Shown in pieces: positions 17,723 to 27,010 of a DNA stretch of 64,000 nt. Every line of letters starts with the position of its first letter. The first letter of the stretch is position 1. The stretch is from QWHO01 sp039809865 (GTDB lineage: Bacteria; Vulcanimicrobiota; Xenobia; Xenobiales; QWHO01), in assembly GCA_039809865.1 (NCBI GenBank), contig JBDHVW010000018.1:38314-102313 (forward strand), given 5' to 3'. A model generated the notes under the pieces. The model searched no databases and was not told the DNA's origin. It saw only the letters and a list, made by a program, of their open reading frames with translations. The position numbers and the translations under genes were made by a program.

Positions 17723-17764
17723 GTCCACTTCAAGGCACCTGCCGGAAACCTGGAGCACAACTCT

Positions 17765-19894
17765 TTGGGCGAGCACGCTGGCATAATCGTAGAGCTGACC
17801 AACACCGAGATCCCGGGGGTCGGTCTGATTCCGCTGTTGCCTCTCCTGGCTTTCCTGATCATCACCCTGATCACGCTCCGCTGGGGTCGCCTTTCGGCGG
17901 CCGTCTCCATCCTGGCCATGCTGGCGTCGCTGGGACTCTCGGCCCAGCTCTTCCTGACGCGCAACAGTCAGGCTGACGTCGTCAAGCAGGCCGACTTCCC
18001 CTGGATCGACCTTGGCTGGACCAGCGTCAAGATGGGCTTGCTGGTGGACAATCTATCCTCCCTGATGCTGCTGATGGTCTGTTTCATCGCGCTCCTGATC
18101 CAGATCTACAGCTTCAGTTACATGGAGACCGAGATCCACCACTTCCCAACCCAGGGCTCGGCCACACTCAGCCGTTTCTACGCCTACATGTCCCTGTTCG
18201 CGTTCTCGATGCTGGGTCTGGTGCTCTCCACCAACCTGCTCCAGATCTACGTCTTTTGGGAGCTGGTGGGCGCCTGCTCGTTCTTGCTGGTCGGCTTCTG
18301 GTTCTTCAAGACCAGCGCCACCGCGGCCGCCAAGAAGGCTTTTGTGGTCACGCGCTTTGCTGACCTGTTCTTTCTGATGGGCATTCTGATGATGGGCACC
18401 AAGCTCGGCACGTTCGGCTTCGTGGAGCTGAACTCGATGGTCGCCGGCAACTCCGAGGTCTGGCAGTACGGCTACCTGGCCATCGCGGCCACGCTGATCT
18501 TTTGTGGTGCCATCGGCAAGAGCGCCCAGTTCCCCCTGCAGGTCTGGCTTCCCGACGCGATGGAAGGCCCCACCCCCGTCTCCGCCCTCATCCACGCCGC
18601 TACGATGGTGGCCGCGGGCGTCTACCTGGTGGCGCGCCTGTTCCCGGTCTTCGACACGGCCATCCTGGCGGGCCATACCGTGGCTTACATCGGCGCGGTC
18701 ACGGCCCTCATGGCGGCCACCATGGCCTGCGTCCAGAACGACATCAAAAAGGTCCTCGCCTACTCCACCATCTCGCAGCTCGGCTACATGATGGCGGCCC
18801 TGGGCAGCGGCGCCTACACCGCCGGAACATTCCACCTGATCACCCACGCCTTCTTCAAGGCCCTGTTGTTCCTTGGCTCCGGCGCCGTCATCGTAGCCTG
18901 CCACAGCCAGGACATGTGGACGATGGGCGGACTGCGCAAGAAGCTGCCCATGACCAGCCTGGCGTTCGCTTGCGGGTGCCTCGCGCTGGCCGGTATCTTC
19001 CCGTTTGCGGGCTTCTGGTCTAAGGACGAGATCCTGGCCGGCACCCACGGTCCCGTGCTGGTGATGCTGGTCCTCGCGGCCTTCCTGACGGCGTTCTATG
19101 TGGGGCGGATGTTCTTCATCACCTTTTTGGGCGAATATCGCGGTGAATCGGAGCTGGCCGGCCCCATTCCGCCCGCCAACCTGACGCCCCCGGTGGATCC
19201 GTCCTGGGAAGTCTTCACCTTCAAGCCCGACTGGACCGAGGAGCGGGCCGTGACGGCCGGCACCGGGCTTCCGCCCGCCTGCCTCGGAGCCCACATGGAG
19301 CAGCACCCGCACGGCCACCACGAGCCCAAAGAGGTCAGCCCGATCATGTACGGGCCGCTGCTCATCCTGGCGCTGTTCGCGACTTTCCTGGGCTTTGTCG
19401 GCATGCCCTGGGACAACAACTTCGAGCATTTCATCCACAGCCCGTTCCAGTCAGAGCACCCCTTCCACGCTGCCATGATGGCCTTCTCGCTGCTGGTCGC
19501 TCTGAGCGGGCTGTTCGTGGCCTGGACGTTCTACGGCAAGGATCCGGCCGCCGGCGAGCGGCGCCTGCAAAAGCGCCTGGGCTTCGCGTGGACGGTTTTC
19601 CAGCAGAAGTACTACATGGATCACCTCTGGGCCTGGCTGCTCTCGGGCTCGCTCTACCTGGGCGCGCGCATCGCTTCCTGGGTGGATGACAACATCGTCG
19701 ACGGCGTGGTCAATTTCTGCGGTCAGGTCACCGTCTGGGCCGGTAACGAGCTGCGCAAGGAGCAGAGCGGACGGGTGCAGCAGTATCTGTTGCTCATCAT
19801 CCTGGCCGTGCTGGTGCTGATCTTTGGTCTGGGTCTGGCCGAGCCGACCTTCCTGGTCAACCCCGTGATGCAGGGAGGCCCCCACGCACCATGA
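17765..19894 (+). CDS. nuoL: NADH-quinone oxidoreductase subunit L
   Basis: NuoL is the distal antiporter-like proton-pumping subunit of complex I. The 709-residue protein has many membrane helices, the conserved FWELVGACSFLLVGFWF with its glutamate, the GKSAQFPLQVWLPDAMEGPT and SALIHAATMVAAGVYLVAR segments, and KKVLAYSTISQLGYM. The C-terminal extension includes a His-rich loop and the lateral-helix region. The TTG at 17765 has GGAG at a 9-base spacing; no ATG or GTG lies closer to the conserved N-terminus. The stop overlaps the nuoM ATG. Confidence 0.95.
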   Translation: MGEHAGIIVELTNTEIPGVGLIPLLPLLAFLIITLITLRWGRLSAAVSILAMLASLGLSAQLFLTRNSQADVVKQADFPWIDLGWTSVKMGLLVDNLSSLMLLMVCFIALLIQIYSFSYMETEIHHFPTQGSATLSRFYAYMSLFAFSMLGLVLSTNLLQIYVFWELVGACSFLLVGFWFFKTSATAAAKKAFVVTRFADLFFLMGILMMGTKLGTFGFVELNSMVAGNSEVWQYGYLAIAATLIFCGAIGKSAQFPLQVWLPDAMEGPTPVSALIHAATMVAAGVYLVARLFPVFDTAILAGHTVAYIGAVTALMAATMACVQNDIKKVLAYSTISQLGYMMAALGSGAYTAGTFHLITHAFFKALLFLGSGAVIVACHSQDMWTMGGLRKKLPMTSLAFACGCLALAGIFPFAGFWSKDEILAGTHGPVLVMLVLAAFLTAFYVGRMFFITFLGEYRGESELAGPIPPANLTPPVDPSWEVFTFKPDWTEERAVTAGTGLPPACLGAHMEQHPHGHHEPKEVSPIMYGPLLILALFATFLGFVGMPWDNNFEHFIHSPFQSEHPFHAAMMAFSLLVALSGLFVAWTFYGKDPAAGERRLQKRLGFAWTVFQQKYYMDHLWAWLLSGSLYLGARIASWVDDNIVDGVVNFCGQVTVWAGNELRKEQSGRVQQYLLLIILAVLVLIFGLGLAEPTFLVNPVMQGGPHAP

Positions 19895-21414
19895 GCGAGA
19901 TGCCCATGCTGAGCTTTGCCGTCTGGGCGCCCCTGCTGGGGGCGATCATCATCATGGCCTGCCCCCCCTGCTGGGTGAAGGGCATCCAGCGGGTCGGAGT
20001 CTTCTTCGCCAGCCTGCCGCTGGTGCTGGCGATCGCGCTCTACAGCCAGTTCTGGCAACAGCCCGGTCCGGGCTACCGCTGGGTGGAGGACCTGGTCTGG
20101 TTTGCCCCGCTGAACATCCACTACAAGCTGGGCGTGGACGGACTCAGCATGCCCATGCTGCTTCTGAGCGGCATCGTCTGCTGCACGGCGGCGTTCATCT
20201 CCCTGCAGATCGACTTCCGCCACCGCGAGTATTTCGCCCTGGCCCTGACGGCCATGACCGGGGTCATCGGGCTGTTTGCCACCACCGACCTGTTTTTCCT
20301 GATCCTGTTCTACGAGATGGCCTCCATCCCGATGTTCTTCCTGGTGGGCATCTGGGGCTCGGACAAATCGGGCGACGGCAAGCCCATCCACCGCCAGCAG
20401 GCGGCCATGAAGCTGCTGATCTACCTGCAGTTGGGCGGCGGCCTGGTGTTGATCGGCATCCTGGGTCTCTACTTCGTGGCCCACCAGGTCTCGCCGAGCC
20501 ACCTCTACACGTTCGATCTCGAGATCCTGCGGCAGATTCCGCTGCCCATCCAGGCGCAGCAGGTCCTGTTCCTGATCTTCTTCCTCGGCTTCGGCATCGA
20601 GGCTGGCCTGGTGCCGTTCCACACCTGGCTCCCCGAAGGACACTCGAGCGCCCCCACCGCCCTGTCGATGATGCTGGCCGGGGTGCTGCTGAAGATGGGC
20701 GGCTACGGCATCATCCGGCTCGGCTTCGACCTCTGTCCGCAGGCGGTCGACAGCTGGATGCCCTTCTTTGCCGGCGTCGCGGTCGTCAACGTGCTCTACG
20801 GCGGCCTTTGCGCGCTGCGACAATCCGACATCAAGGTGATGATCGCCTACTCGAGCGTCTCCCATATGGGGATGGTCTTCCTGGGGCTCGCCACCCTGAC
20901 CGGCGACGAGCGCAACGCGATTTTCGGATTGTCGGGCGCCGTCTTCCAGATGTTCAGCCACGGCGTCATCACGGCGCTGCTCTTCGCCCTGGCCGGCACG
21001 GTCTACCACATCACCCACAGCCGGAACCTCAAGCAGTGGGGCGGACTGGCCTCACGGATGCCGTTCTTCGCCACACTCTTCGGGCTGGCCGCCATGGGCT
21101 CGCTGGGGCTGCCCGGGATGACCGGCTTCGTGTCCGAGCTGATGGTCTTCCTGGGCTCCTGGCCCGAGCGGCCGGGGCTGACCGCCCTGGCGATCTGCGG
21201 CCTGGTCATCACCACCCTCTACATGATCCGGGCCCTGGGCTACGGCTTCTGTGGGCCCCTCAATCCGCGCCTGATCAACGCGCGCGACGCCTACTGGTAC
21301 GAGCGCCTCCCGCTGATGCTGCTGGCCATGACCACGCTGGCCTTCGGATTCTTCCCGGTCCTGCTGACGCAGGTCATCACTCCCACGCTACAAGAGATCG
21401 TCCGCCGTGTCTAA
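19891..21414 (+). CDS. nuoM: NADH-quinone oxidoreductase subunit M
   Basis: NuoM is the middle antiporter-like subunit. The 507-residue product shows the typical YKLGVDGLSMPMLLLSG segment, FYEMASIPMFFLVGIWG with the conserved glutamate, VPFHTWLPEGHSSAPTALSM and KVMIAYSSVSHMGM, over about 14 helices. The ATG overlaps the nuoL stop by 4 bases, and the 3' end overlaps nuoN by 8 bases. Confidence 0.96.
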   Translation: MSEMPMLSFAVWAPLLGAIIIMACPPCWVKGIQRVGVFFASLPLVLAIALYSQFWQQPGPGYRWVEDLVWFAPLNIHYKLGVDGLSMPMLLLSGIVCCTAAFISLQIDFRHREYFALALTAMTGVIGLFATTDLFFLILFYEMASIPMFFLVGIWGSDKSGDGKPIHRQQAAMKLLIYLQLGGGLVLIGILGLYFVAHQVSPSHLYTFDLEILRQIPLPIQAQQVLFLIFFLGFGIEAGLVPFHTWLPEGHSSAPTALSMMLAGVLLKMGGYGIIRLGFDLCPQAVDSWMPFFAGVAVVNVLYGGLCALRQSDIKVMIAYSSVSHMGMVFLGLATLTGDERNAIFGLSGAVFQMFSHGVITALLFALAGTVYHITHSRNLKQWGGLASRMPFFATLFGLAAMGSLGLPGMTGFVSELMVFLGSWPERPGLTALAICGLVITTLYMIRALGYGFCGPLNPRLINARDAYWYERLPLMLLAMTTLAFGFFPVLLTQVITPTLQEIVRRV

Positions 21415-22948
21415 CCAGGAGATCACACGCTTCGTCGCCCAGTGGATCGTGCCGCTCGCACCCGAGCTGTGCCTGACCGTGGTCGCGCTGGCCGCGCTGA
21501 TGCTGGACATGATGGCCAAACGCTCGGTGCGGCAGATCCGTCTGGTGGTCTGGGTCGGAGCGCTCGCCTCCGTGTTCTGCAGCCTGGCCCTGCTGACCAC
21601 CACGCTGCCTATCCTGGTGTTCCCGCGCCAGCCCGAGCCGGCCCTGGGAGGCGCCCCGTCCGCCTTCATCGTGGACAGCCTGGCGCTCTCTCTCAAGGCC
21701 CTGATCGGCCTGCTGACGCTGCTGACGGTCTGGCTTTCCGAGGATTCGTTCGAGGAAGAGCGGACCAACGCGGGTGAGTATTACGGGCTGATCGCCTTCG
21801 TGGCCCTGGGGATGGACGTGGCGGTTTCGGCCAACGAATTCCTGACCTTCTTCGTCGCCTTCGAGCTCTTCAGCATCTCGCTCTACGCTCTGTCCGCCAT
21901 CCGGCGTTACAGCGCCGAGTCGGCCGAGGCCGGCCTGAAGTACTTCCTGGCGGGCTCGGTCAGCTCGGCCCTGATGCTGTTCGGGATCAGTTGGATCTAC
22001 GGCACGCTCGGCACCACCTACTTCGTCGAGTTCCCCGCCCGCTTCGGCGCTCTTACCAGCATGCCGCACGCCCTGCTGGTGGGCATCTTGCTGGTGCTGG
22101 CGGGACTGTCGTTCAAGATGGCCGCCGCCCCCTTCCACATGTGGGCCCCCGACGTCTACGACGGGGCCCCGCCCACCGTGGTCGCCTACCTCTCCAGCGC
22201 TCCCAAGGCGGTCATCATCGGCTTCTGTCTGCGGCTCTTCTGGACCGACCTCTCCTTTGAGAGCGCCACCCTGAAGATGGGAGTCGCCGACACCTGGATG
22301 ATGCTGTTTGCGGTGCTGGCGCTGCTCTCGATGACCATGGGCAACCTGATGGCCGTGCCCCAGGTCAACCTCAAGCGCCTGCTGGCCTACTCGGGCATCG
22401 CCCAGATCGGCTATCTCCTGATCGGCGTGGCCGCTTCCAGCACCGTGACCGGCTCGGCCGAAGGCGGGGGCGCCACGCTCTTCTATCTCTGGGTCTACAC
22501 GCTGACCAATCTGACCAGCTGGGCTGCCCTGCGAGCTGCCTTACCCAAGGGGTCGAGCTATCAGCGCAGCGAGCTGGCCGGCCTGGCCCAGAGGAGCCCC
22601 TTCGTGGCCTTCGTGCTGCTGATCAGCTTCCTCTCGCTGGGCGGCGTGCCCCCGCTGGCGGGCTTCGTGGGCAAGTTCTATCTCTTCCGGGCCATCTACG
22701 CGGCCGGAATGCCCTGGCTGGTCATCCTGGGTATCCTCAACTCGGTGATCAGCCTGTATTACTATTTTGGCGTGCTCCGCACCGCCTACTTTGACTCCCC
22801 AGGTCCGGATAGTCAGCCTATTCAGGTCCCGTTGGGACTGAAAGTCGTGCTGACGATCGGCGTAACCGCCAGCCTGCTGTTAGGGCTCTGGCCCGGGTTT
22901 GCGACCTGGAGTCTGGAGACAGCGCAGACGCTGTTCCTGGGACGATGA
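21407..22948 (+). CDS. nuoN: NADH-quinone oxidoreductase subunit N
   Basis: NuoN is the antiporter-like subunit nearest the quinone module. The 513-residue protein carries FFVAFELFSISLYALSA, SSALMLFGISWIYG, FKMAAAPFHMWAPDVYDGAP and KRLLAYSGIAQIGYLLIG, all characteristic. The GTG start at 21407 lies within the end of nuoM, and the stop overlaps the next small gene (ATGA). This closes the run of complex I genes. Confidence 0.96.
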   Translation: MSNQEITRFVAQWIVPLAPELCLTVVALAALMLDMMAKRSVRQIRLVVWVGALASVFCSLALLTTTLPILVFPRQPEPALGGAPSAFIVDSLALSLKALIGLLTLLTVWLSEDSFEEERTNAGEYYGLIAFVALGMDVAVSANEFLTFFVAFELFSISLYALSAIRRYSAESAEAGLKYFLAGSVSSALMLFGISWIYGTLGTTYFVEFPARFGALTSMPHALLVGILLVLAGLSFKMAAAPFHMWAPDVYDGAPPTVVAYLSSAPKAVIIGFCLRLFWTDLSFESATLKMGVADTWMMLFAVLALLSMTMGNLMAVPQVNLKRLLAYSGIAQIGYLLIGVAASSTVTGSAEGGGATLFYLWVYTLTNLTSWAALRAALPKGSSYQRSELAGLAQRSPFVAFVLLISFLSLGGVPPLAGFVGKFYLFRAIYAAGMPWLVILGILNSVISLYYYFGVLRTAYFDSPGPDSQPIQVPLGLKVVLTIGVTASLLLGLWPGFATWSLETAQTLFLGR

Positions 22949-23319
22949 GCCTCGAGCCCGAAGCGCTGATCACGAAGCATCTTTTCGCAAGAATGAGGGA
23001 GGAGGACTGCCTGCGGCCGGGGGACCGCGAGTCGGTCGCCTATCGGATCGCGGAAGTGATGGTGCTGGCCAAGCAGCTGTATATGGAGACCCTGCCGCGG
23101 TTGATGGGGGAGACAGAGGAGACCCTGTTCGACGAACTGGCCGGGCTCCGAATGGCCCTCCTGAATCTGAGGGACCTGGTCAGCGAGTTTGACGAGTCGT
23201 TCCTGGAGGCGATGCTGCACCAGAGGGAAGCGGACGCCGACGAGACCCCCGAAAATGAGGGAGAAGAGGAAGAGGAGGAGGAGCTGACCGAGTTCCTCGA
23301 GCCCCCGGACCTCAACTAG
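22945..23319 (+). CDS. Small acidic protein of unknown function
   Basis: The 124-residue product is helical and strongly acidic, ending in a run of glutamates (GEEEEEEELTEFLEPP). It has no signal peptide or membrane helix, and I recognise no family. It is translationally coupled to nuoN (ATGA) and its last 4 bases overlap the convergent lipoprotein gene. Coupling suggests co-expression with complex I, but a role there is only inference. Confidence 0.6.
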   Translation: MSLEPEALITKHLFARMREEDCLRPGDRESVAYRIAEVMVLAKQLYMETLPRLMGETEETLFDELAGLRMALLNLRDLVSEFDESFLEAMLHQREADADETPENEGEEEEEEELTEFLEPPDLN

Positions 23320-25655
23320 GGAATGATGCTGAAGCCGCGCACCTGATTGCCCGGCTGATCGGTGATGTAGACGAAGCGCTCCAGCGGGTCGACGATGATA
23401 TCGAAGAAGCTGCCCACGTTGGCGGGGCTGTCGTCGAGCTCGGTGGGCACGCCCGTGGTGGGGTCGAGCGCAAAGATGTGCATGTTGGGGGTCACGTTGT
23501 CTCCCGCGTAGAGAAACTCCCCGTTGAGCACCACGCGGGCTCCCGTCAGGTTGCCCATCGCAGCGAAGGGCGAGCCGGCGATGGGGGTGAGGAAGCCGGT
23601 GGCGGGATTGAAGGAGTGGACGGCCACCGCGCCGTTCTGAGCTGAATACAGGAAGGTGCCCGTCGGGTCGAAGGCGACCGTGAGGCCGGCGGCGCTGGCG
23701 AAGGGAGAACCCGGCACGGCCGTGATGCCGCCCGTGGCCGGATTGATCGAGAAGACCGCTCCGGTGTTGGCGACCAGGAAGTTGTTGTTGGGGTGGAGGA
23801 CGCCACTCTGGGTGACACCTGCACCGGTCGAGCTGCCCGAGCCGGAAACCGCCGTCATCGAGGTCAGGTCAATCGCGGACACCGTGTTCCCCACGAAGTT
23901 GAAAATATAGGCCGTCCGCGTGGTTCCCTCGCGGATCACGAGATCCAGCGGGTTCCCGCCGGTGCCCGCGTTGACCGAGCCGGTGAGATCGCCCGTGCCG
24001 AGGTTGAGCGCAAACCGGGTGACGGTGCTGCTGTTCGAATTGACGGCCACGGCGCCGGTGTCGTCAGGGAAGATGGCGAAACCTCCGACCTGGTTGCCGC
24101 CCGACACGAAGGGCGAGTTCACCACTTCGGTGAGAGCCCCGGTGGCGCTTACGCTGTAACCCCGAACCTGGCCTGGCGCCAACCCGAACTCGCCAAGGTA
24201 GAGCAGGCTCCCGTCGCTGGTCATGTCGCCGCGCAAAGGCTGGTTGAACCCACCCACCGGGAAACCGGCCAGCGGCAGAACGAAGCCCCGCGGAAGGCTC
24301 TGATCGAAGGTCGTGCTGACAGCGGTGGTCAGGCCAGGGGAAACGGCCTGCAGAGTATAGCCCGTTCCCGACTTGCTCAAGACCACGTTGCTGAACGTGG
24401 CCACACCGTTGACGGCGGCGACCGACAGAGTGCCGCTCAACGTGGCGGGCCCCGGGTTACTGGCCAGCGAGAGCGTCACGGTCGCTGTGGAGCTGGTGTC
24501 CACGTTCCCCAGGGCGTCCTGGATCTCGACCGTGAAGGCGGTCAAAGCCGCGCGCGCCTGCCCGGGGGAAGGCTGGGTGCCGAAGACCAGCTGAGTGCCC
24601 GCGGCGGTGACATTGAACGGAGTACTGGGGACGTCCGGCACTCCGGCAAAGGAGCCCACCAGGGTGTAACCCGCTCCGGGCACGTTCACCTGGAGATCGG
24701 CGAAGGTGGCCACGCCACCGCTGGGGACCACGCTGACCGTTCCGCCCAGCGGGCCGCCGCCCGGATTGGAGCCAAACGCGACCGACACGGGAGTGCTGGC
24801 CGTGGGGACGGTGATGCCGGCCGCATCCTGCACCACGATCTGAAGGGGGGGCGCAAGAATCTGACCCGCCACCCCGGCCGTCGGCTGCGCGACGATGGCC
24901 AGCTGCGCCGGCGGGCCCACGCTGGTGGCGATATCGAACGGATCACTGGTGGCGCCGGTGAAATTCGATGCCGAGGCACTCAAGACGAAGCCGGTTCCGG
25001 CCTGGTCGACGGAGAGATTGGCGAACGTGGCCACCCCGTTGACGGCGTTGACGGTCGCCGTGCCATTCAGATTGGCCGCCCCGGTCAGCGTCAGCGTGAC
25101 GGCGTCCTGGGCACTCGAGAGCAAGTTGCCGTCAGAATCCACCAGCTCGACCTGAACCGCGGGAGTGAGAACCTGGCCCACCAGCGTGCCGGCCGGCTGG
25201 GTCCGAAACCGAAGCTGATCGATGCTGGGAGTGGGAGTCGGGCTGGGGCTACCGAGCGGAACCTGAACGGTCAGACTGGCGCGAAGGTTGGGAGAGATCG
25301 CGAACGCCTCGGACAGGGAGCGCCCCAGCTCCAGACCCTCGTCGTCGAGAGCCACCAGCCGCACGCGTCGCTGGCCGGCCGCGATATTGGTGATCGTCTG
25401 CTGCACGGTGGGCCCTTTGCCCAGCGTGAGACTGATCGGAGCCACCACGTCGCGTTCGGTCTCGTCGGCGTCCACGACGCGGATGAGCAGCGTGGTCAAC
25501 ACTCCCCGGCCCTGGAACTGGCTCAAGTCGACCCGCAGGGACAAAGAGCCCGTCTCGGAGGAAGTCGGAGCAGCGGCCGAGCCGCCTCCTCCGCCCCCCG
25601 AGCAGCCGAGAAGCATCAAGATCAGGGCCAGGAAGGCCAGGCTCGAGATACGCAC
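23316..25655 (-). CDS. Large lipoprotein with Ig-like repeats and a beta-propeller
   Basis: The 779-residue protein starts with a lipoprotein signal peptide ending in LMLLGC followed by a Gly-rich linker, so it should be lipid-anchored. After an N-terminal beta domain come three related repeats of about 100 residues (about 146-245, 252-350 and 352-450). Each has a 'QP..G..G' opening, a V.D..GN segment and a 'NGVATFSNL' turn, as in bacterial Ig-like cell-surface proteins. Residues from about 460 onward form repeated blades (DPTGTFLYSA, GSPFA) of a YVTN/lactonase-type propeller. A surface adhesion or binding role is plausible; no enzyme residues are evident. Confidence 0.85.
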   Translation of the reverse strand: MRISSLAFLALILMLLGCSGGGGGGSAAAPTSSETGSLSLRVDLSQFQGRGVLTTLLIRVVDADETERDVVAPISLTLGKGPTVQQTITNIAAGQRRVRLVALDDEGLELGRSLSEAFAISPNLRASLTVQVPLGSPSPTPTPSIDQLRFRTQPAGTLVGQVLTPAVQVELVDSDGNLLSSAQDAVTLTLTGAANLNGTATVNAVNGVATFANLSVDQAGTGFVLSASASNFTGATSDPFDIATSVGPPAQLAIVAQPTAGVAGQILAPPLQIVVQDAAGITVPTASTPVSVAFGSNPGGGPLGGTVSVVPSGGVATFADLQVNVPGAGYTLVGSFAGVPDVPSTPFNVTAAGTQLVFGTQPSPGQARAALTAFTVEIQDALGNVDTSSTATVTLSLASNPGPATLSGTLSVAAVNGVATFSNVVLSKSGTGYTLQAVSPGLTTAVSTTFDQSLPRGFVLPLAGFPVGGFNQPLRGDMTSDGSLLYLGEFGLAPGQVRGYSVSATGALTEVVNSPFVSGGNQVGGFAIFPDDTGAVAVNSNSSTVTRFALNLGTGDLTGSVNAGTGGNPLDLVIREGTTRTAYIFNFVGNTVSAIDLTSMTAVSGSGSSTGAGVTQSGVLHPNNNFLVANTGAVFSINPATGGITAVPGSPFASAAGLTVAFDPTGTFLYSAQNGAVAVHSFNPATGFLTPIAGSPFAAMGNLTGARVVLNGEFLYAGDNVTPNMHIFALDPTTGVPTELDDSPANVGSFFDIIVDPLERFVYITDQPGNQVRGFSIIP

Positions 25656-25674
25656 GACAATTCCCCCTGGTGCT

Positions 25675-26373
25675 TTAGAGTCCGTCCGTCCGGCCCAGCT
25701 CCTGGGTCAACTCGGTGTGGGTCTCGTAGGTCGCGTCGGCAATGGCCGGGATCGAGACCGTGCTCATCTCTTGCTTCACCAGGATGCCCTTCGTCGGCTC
25801 GAAGTAGATCGCGCCTTTGCTCTTTACGGTCAGAGTGGCCGTAACACCCGGGGTGTCAATGGGCAGGTCGATCGTGGTCTCGTCAGAAACCAGCTCGATC
25901 TTCACGCAAGCGTAGCCAGCTACTTCCTGGGTGCCGGCCAGCTTGTAACGGGTGACCGCCTCGAGCGGCTTGGCCACGCCCGGAAGCGAGAGGCGCGAGG
26001 TGCCGGACCACTCGCCACCCTCCTTGACCGCGTCGGCGGGAAAGCTGAAGGCGGCGCCCGCGTCGGGGCCCGAAGTCTCGCGAATGTCGCCCTGCGGCGT
26101 CATGTGGGTGTAGACGACGCCACGGGTCAGGGGCACGCCCGAGACCTCGCCGCCCTGCGGCTGACTGATCGTCACCAGGTGACCGCTGCCATCGACCTCG
26201 GCGGCCAGCACTCGCTGGGTCTGCGTGGCCGTCCACTCGTAATTCTGCTTGCCGATCACATCGCCGGCCTTTTTGACTTCCTGGCTCATCTTGGTGCGCA
26301 CCCGATACTCGAGCAGGGAGCCAGGTTTGAACTCCATCTTCAACACGATGCCGGATGCGAGATTGACGGCCAT
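25675..26373 (-). CDS. Conserved beta-rich protein of unknown function
   Basis: The 232-residue protein has no clear signal peptide from the ATG at 26373. The sequence reads as antiparallel beta structure (LEYRVRTKMSQEVKKAG, WTATQTQRVLAAEVDG, GVYTHMTPQGDIRE) and is reminiscent of DUF6263-type proteins that begin with a 'G..Y.' strand, but I would not assign the family firmly. It lies 19 bases downstream of the lipoprotein gene start on the same strand, so it is probably the first gene of that unit. It is divergent from the ECF gene. Confidence 0.65.
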   Translation of the reverse strand: MAVNLASGIVLKMEFKPGSLLEYRVRTKMSQEVKKAGDVIGKQNYEWTATQTQRVLAAEVDGSGHLVTISQPQGGEVSGVPLTRGVVYTHMTPQGDIRETSGPDAGAAFSFPADAVKEGGEWSGTSRLSLPGVAKPLEAVTRYKLAGTQEVAGYACVKIELVSDETTIDLPIDTPGVTATLTVKSKGAIYFEPTKGILVKQEMSTVSIPAIADATYETHTELTQELGRTDGL

Positions 26374-26481
26374 GACGAGCTCCGATCAATAGAAGTAGGC
26401 ATCGCTGTTCGGCAACCCCGGCGCCCCGTTCCTCCAAGGAAGGAGAACTCGGACTCGATTCGGAAAGCCGGGAAGGGCGCG

Positions 26482-27003
26482 ATGAAACGGTTTCACACCA
26501 CCGCGATGATGCTGCTGGTCACCGTTGTGATGGGGGTGACCGGCACTGGCTTCCTGGTGGTCGCCGACGATCCAGGCTCCGCCTTCACCCTGCTGCACAT
26601 CCCCGTCATCCTGGCCGCCCTGCTCGACGGCCCCATCCAGGGCTCGCTGGTGGGACTCGTGTTCGGGGCCGTCTGCTACCTCCATTTCGACCCGACCGAC
26701 CCTCTGGTGCAGTTCGTTCCCCGCATCCTGATCGGTCCGGCGGCTTACGCCACCTTCGTCCTGGTGCGCGAGCTGCGCGCCCGCTCGAGCTCGCGCATCA
26801 GCCTGGCGGCCCTGCTGGGAGTCACGGTCGGCTCCTGGACCAACACGCTCGGGGTCTGCATCGTGGCCATCCTGCGAGGTTACAACAGCCCTGGCGAGCT
26901 GGCTCCGGTGGCCCTGCTGCACGGCTCGGCCGAGTGGATCCTGGCCGTCATCGTCGCCTTCCCCATCCTGGTCGTCGTCTACAGTCAGAGAAAGCGCAGG
27001 TAA
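26482..27003 (+). CDS. ECF transporter S-component, possibly for pantothenate
   Basis: The 173-residue membrane protein has five to six hydrophobic helices and the S-component pattern HIPVILAALLDGPIQGSLVG followed by LVFGAVCYLHF, as in the group that includes PanT-type proteins. These proteins bind a vitamin and dock onto the shared EcfT/EcfA module. The ATG at 26482 follows GGGAAGGG, and the stop is 7 bases before coaX, so the pair is an operon. Pantothenate as substrate is inferred from coaX, not from binding residues. No ecfA or ecfT is present in the window. Confidence 0.75.
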   Translation: MKRFHTTAMMLLVTVVMGVTGTGFLVVADDPGSAFTLLHIPVILAALLDGPIQGSLVGLVFGAVCYLHFDPTDPLVQFVPRILIGPAAYATFVLVRELRARSSSRISLAALLGVTVGSWTNTLGVCIVAILRGYNSPGELAPVALLHGSAEWILAVIVAFPILVVVYSQRKRR

Positions 27004-27010
27004 TCCCCCA

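Noticed and set aside
23793..25844. 683-codon plus-strand frame opposite the lipoprotein
   Set aside because: Arg/Gly/His-rich translation mirroring the repeat structure of the real gene; no start signals or conserved motifs.
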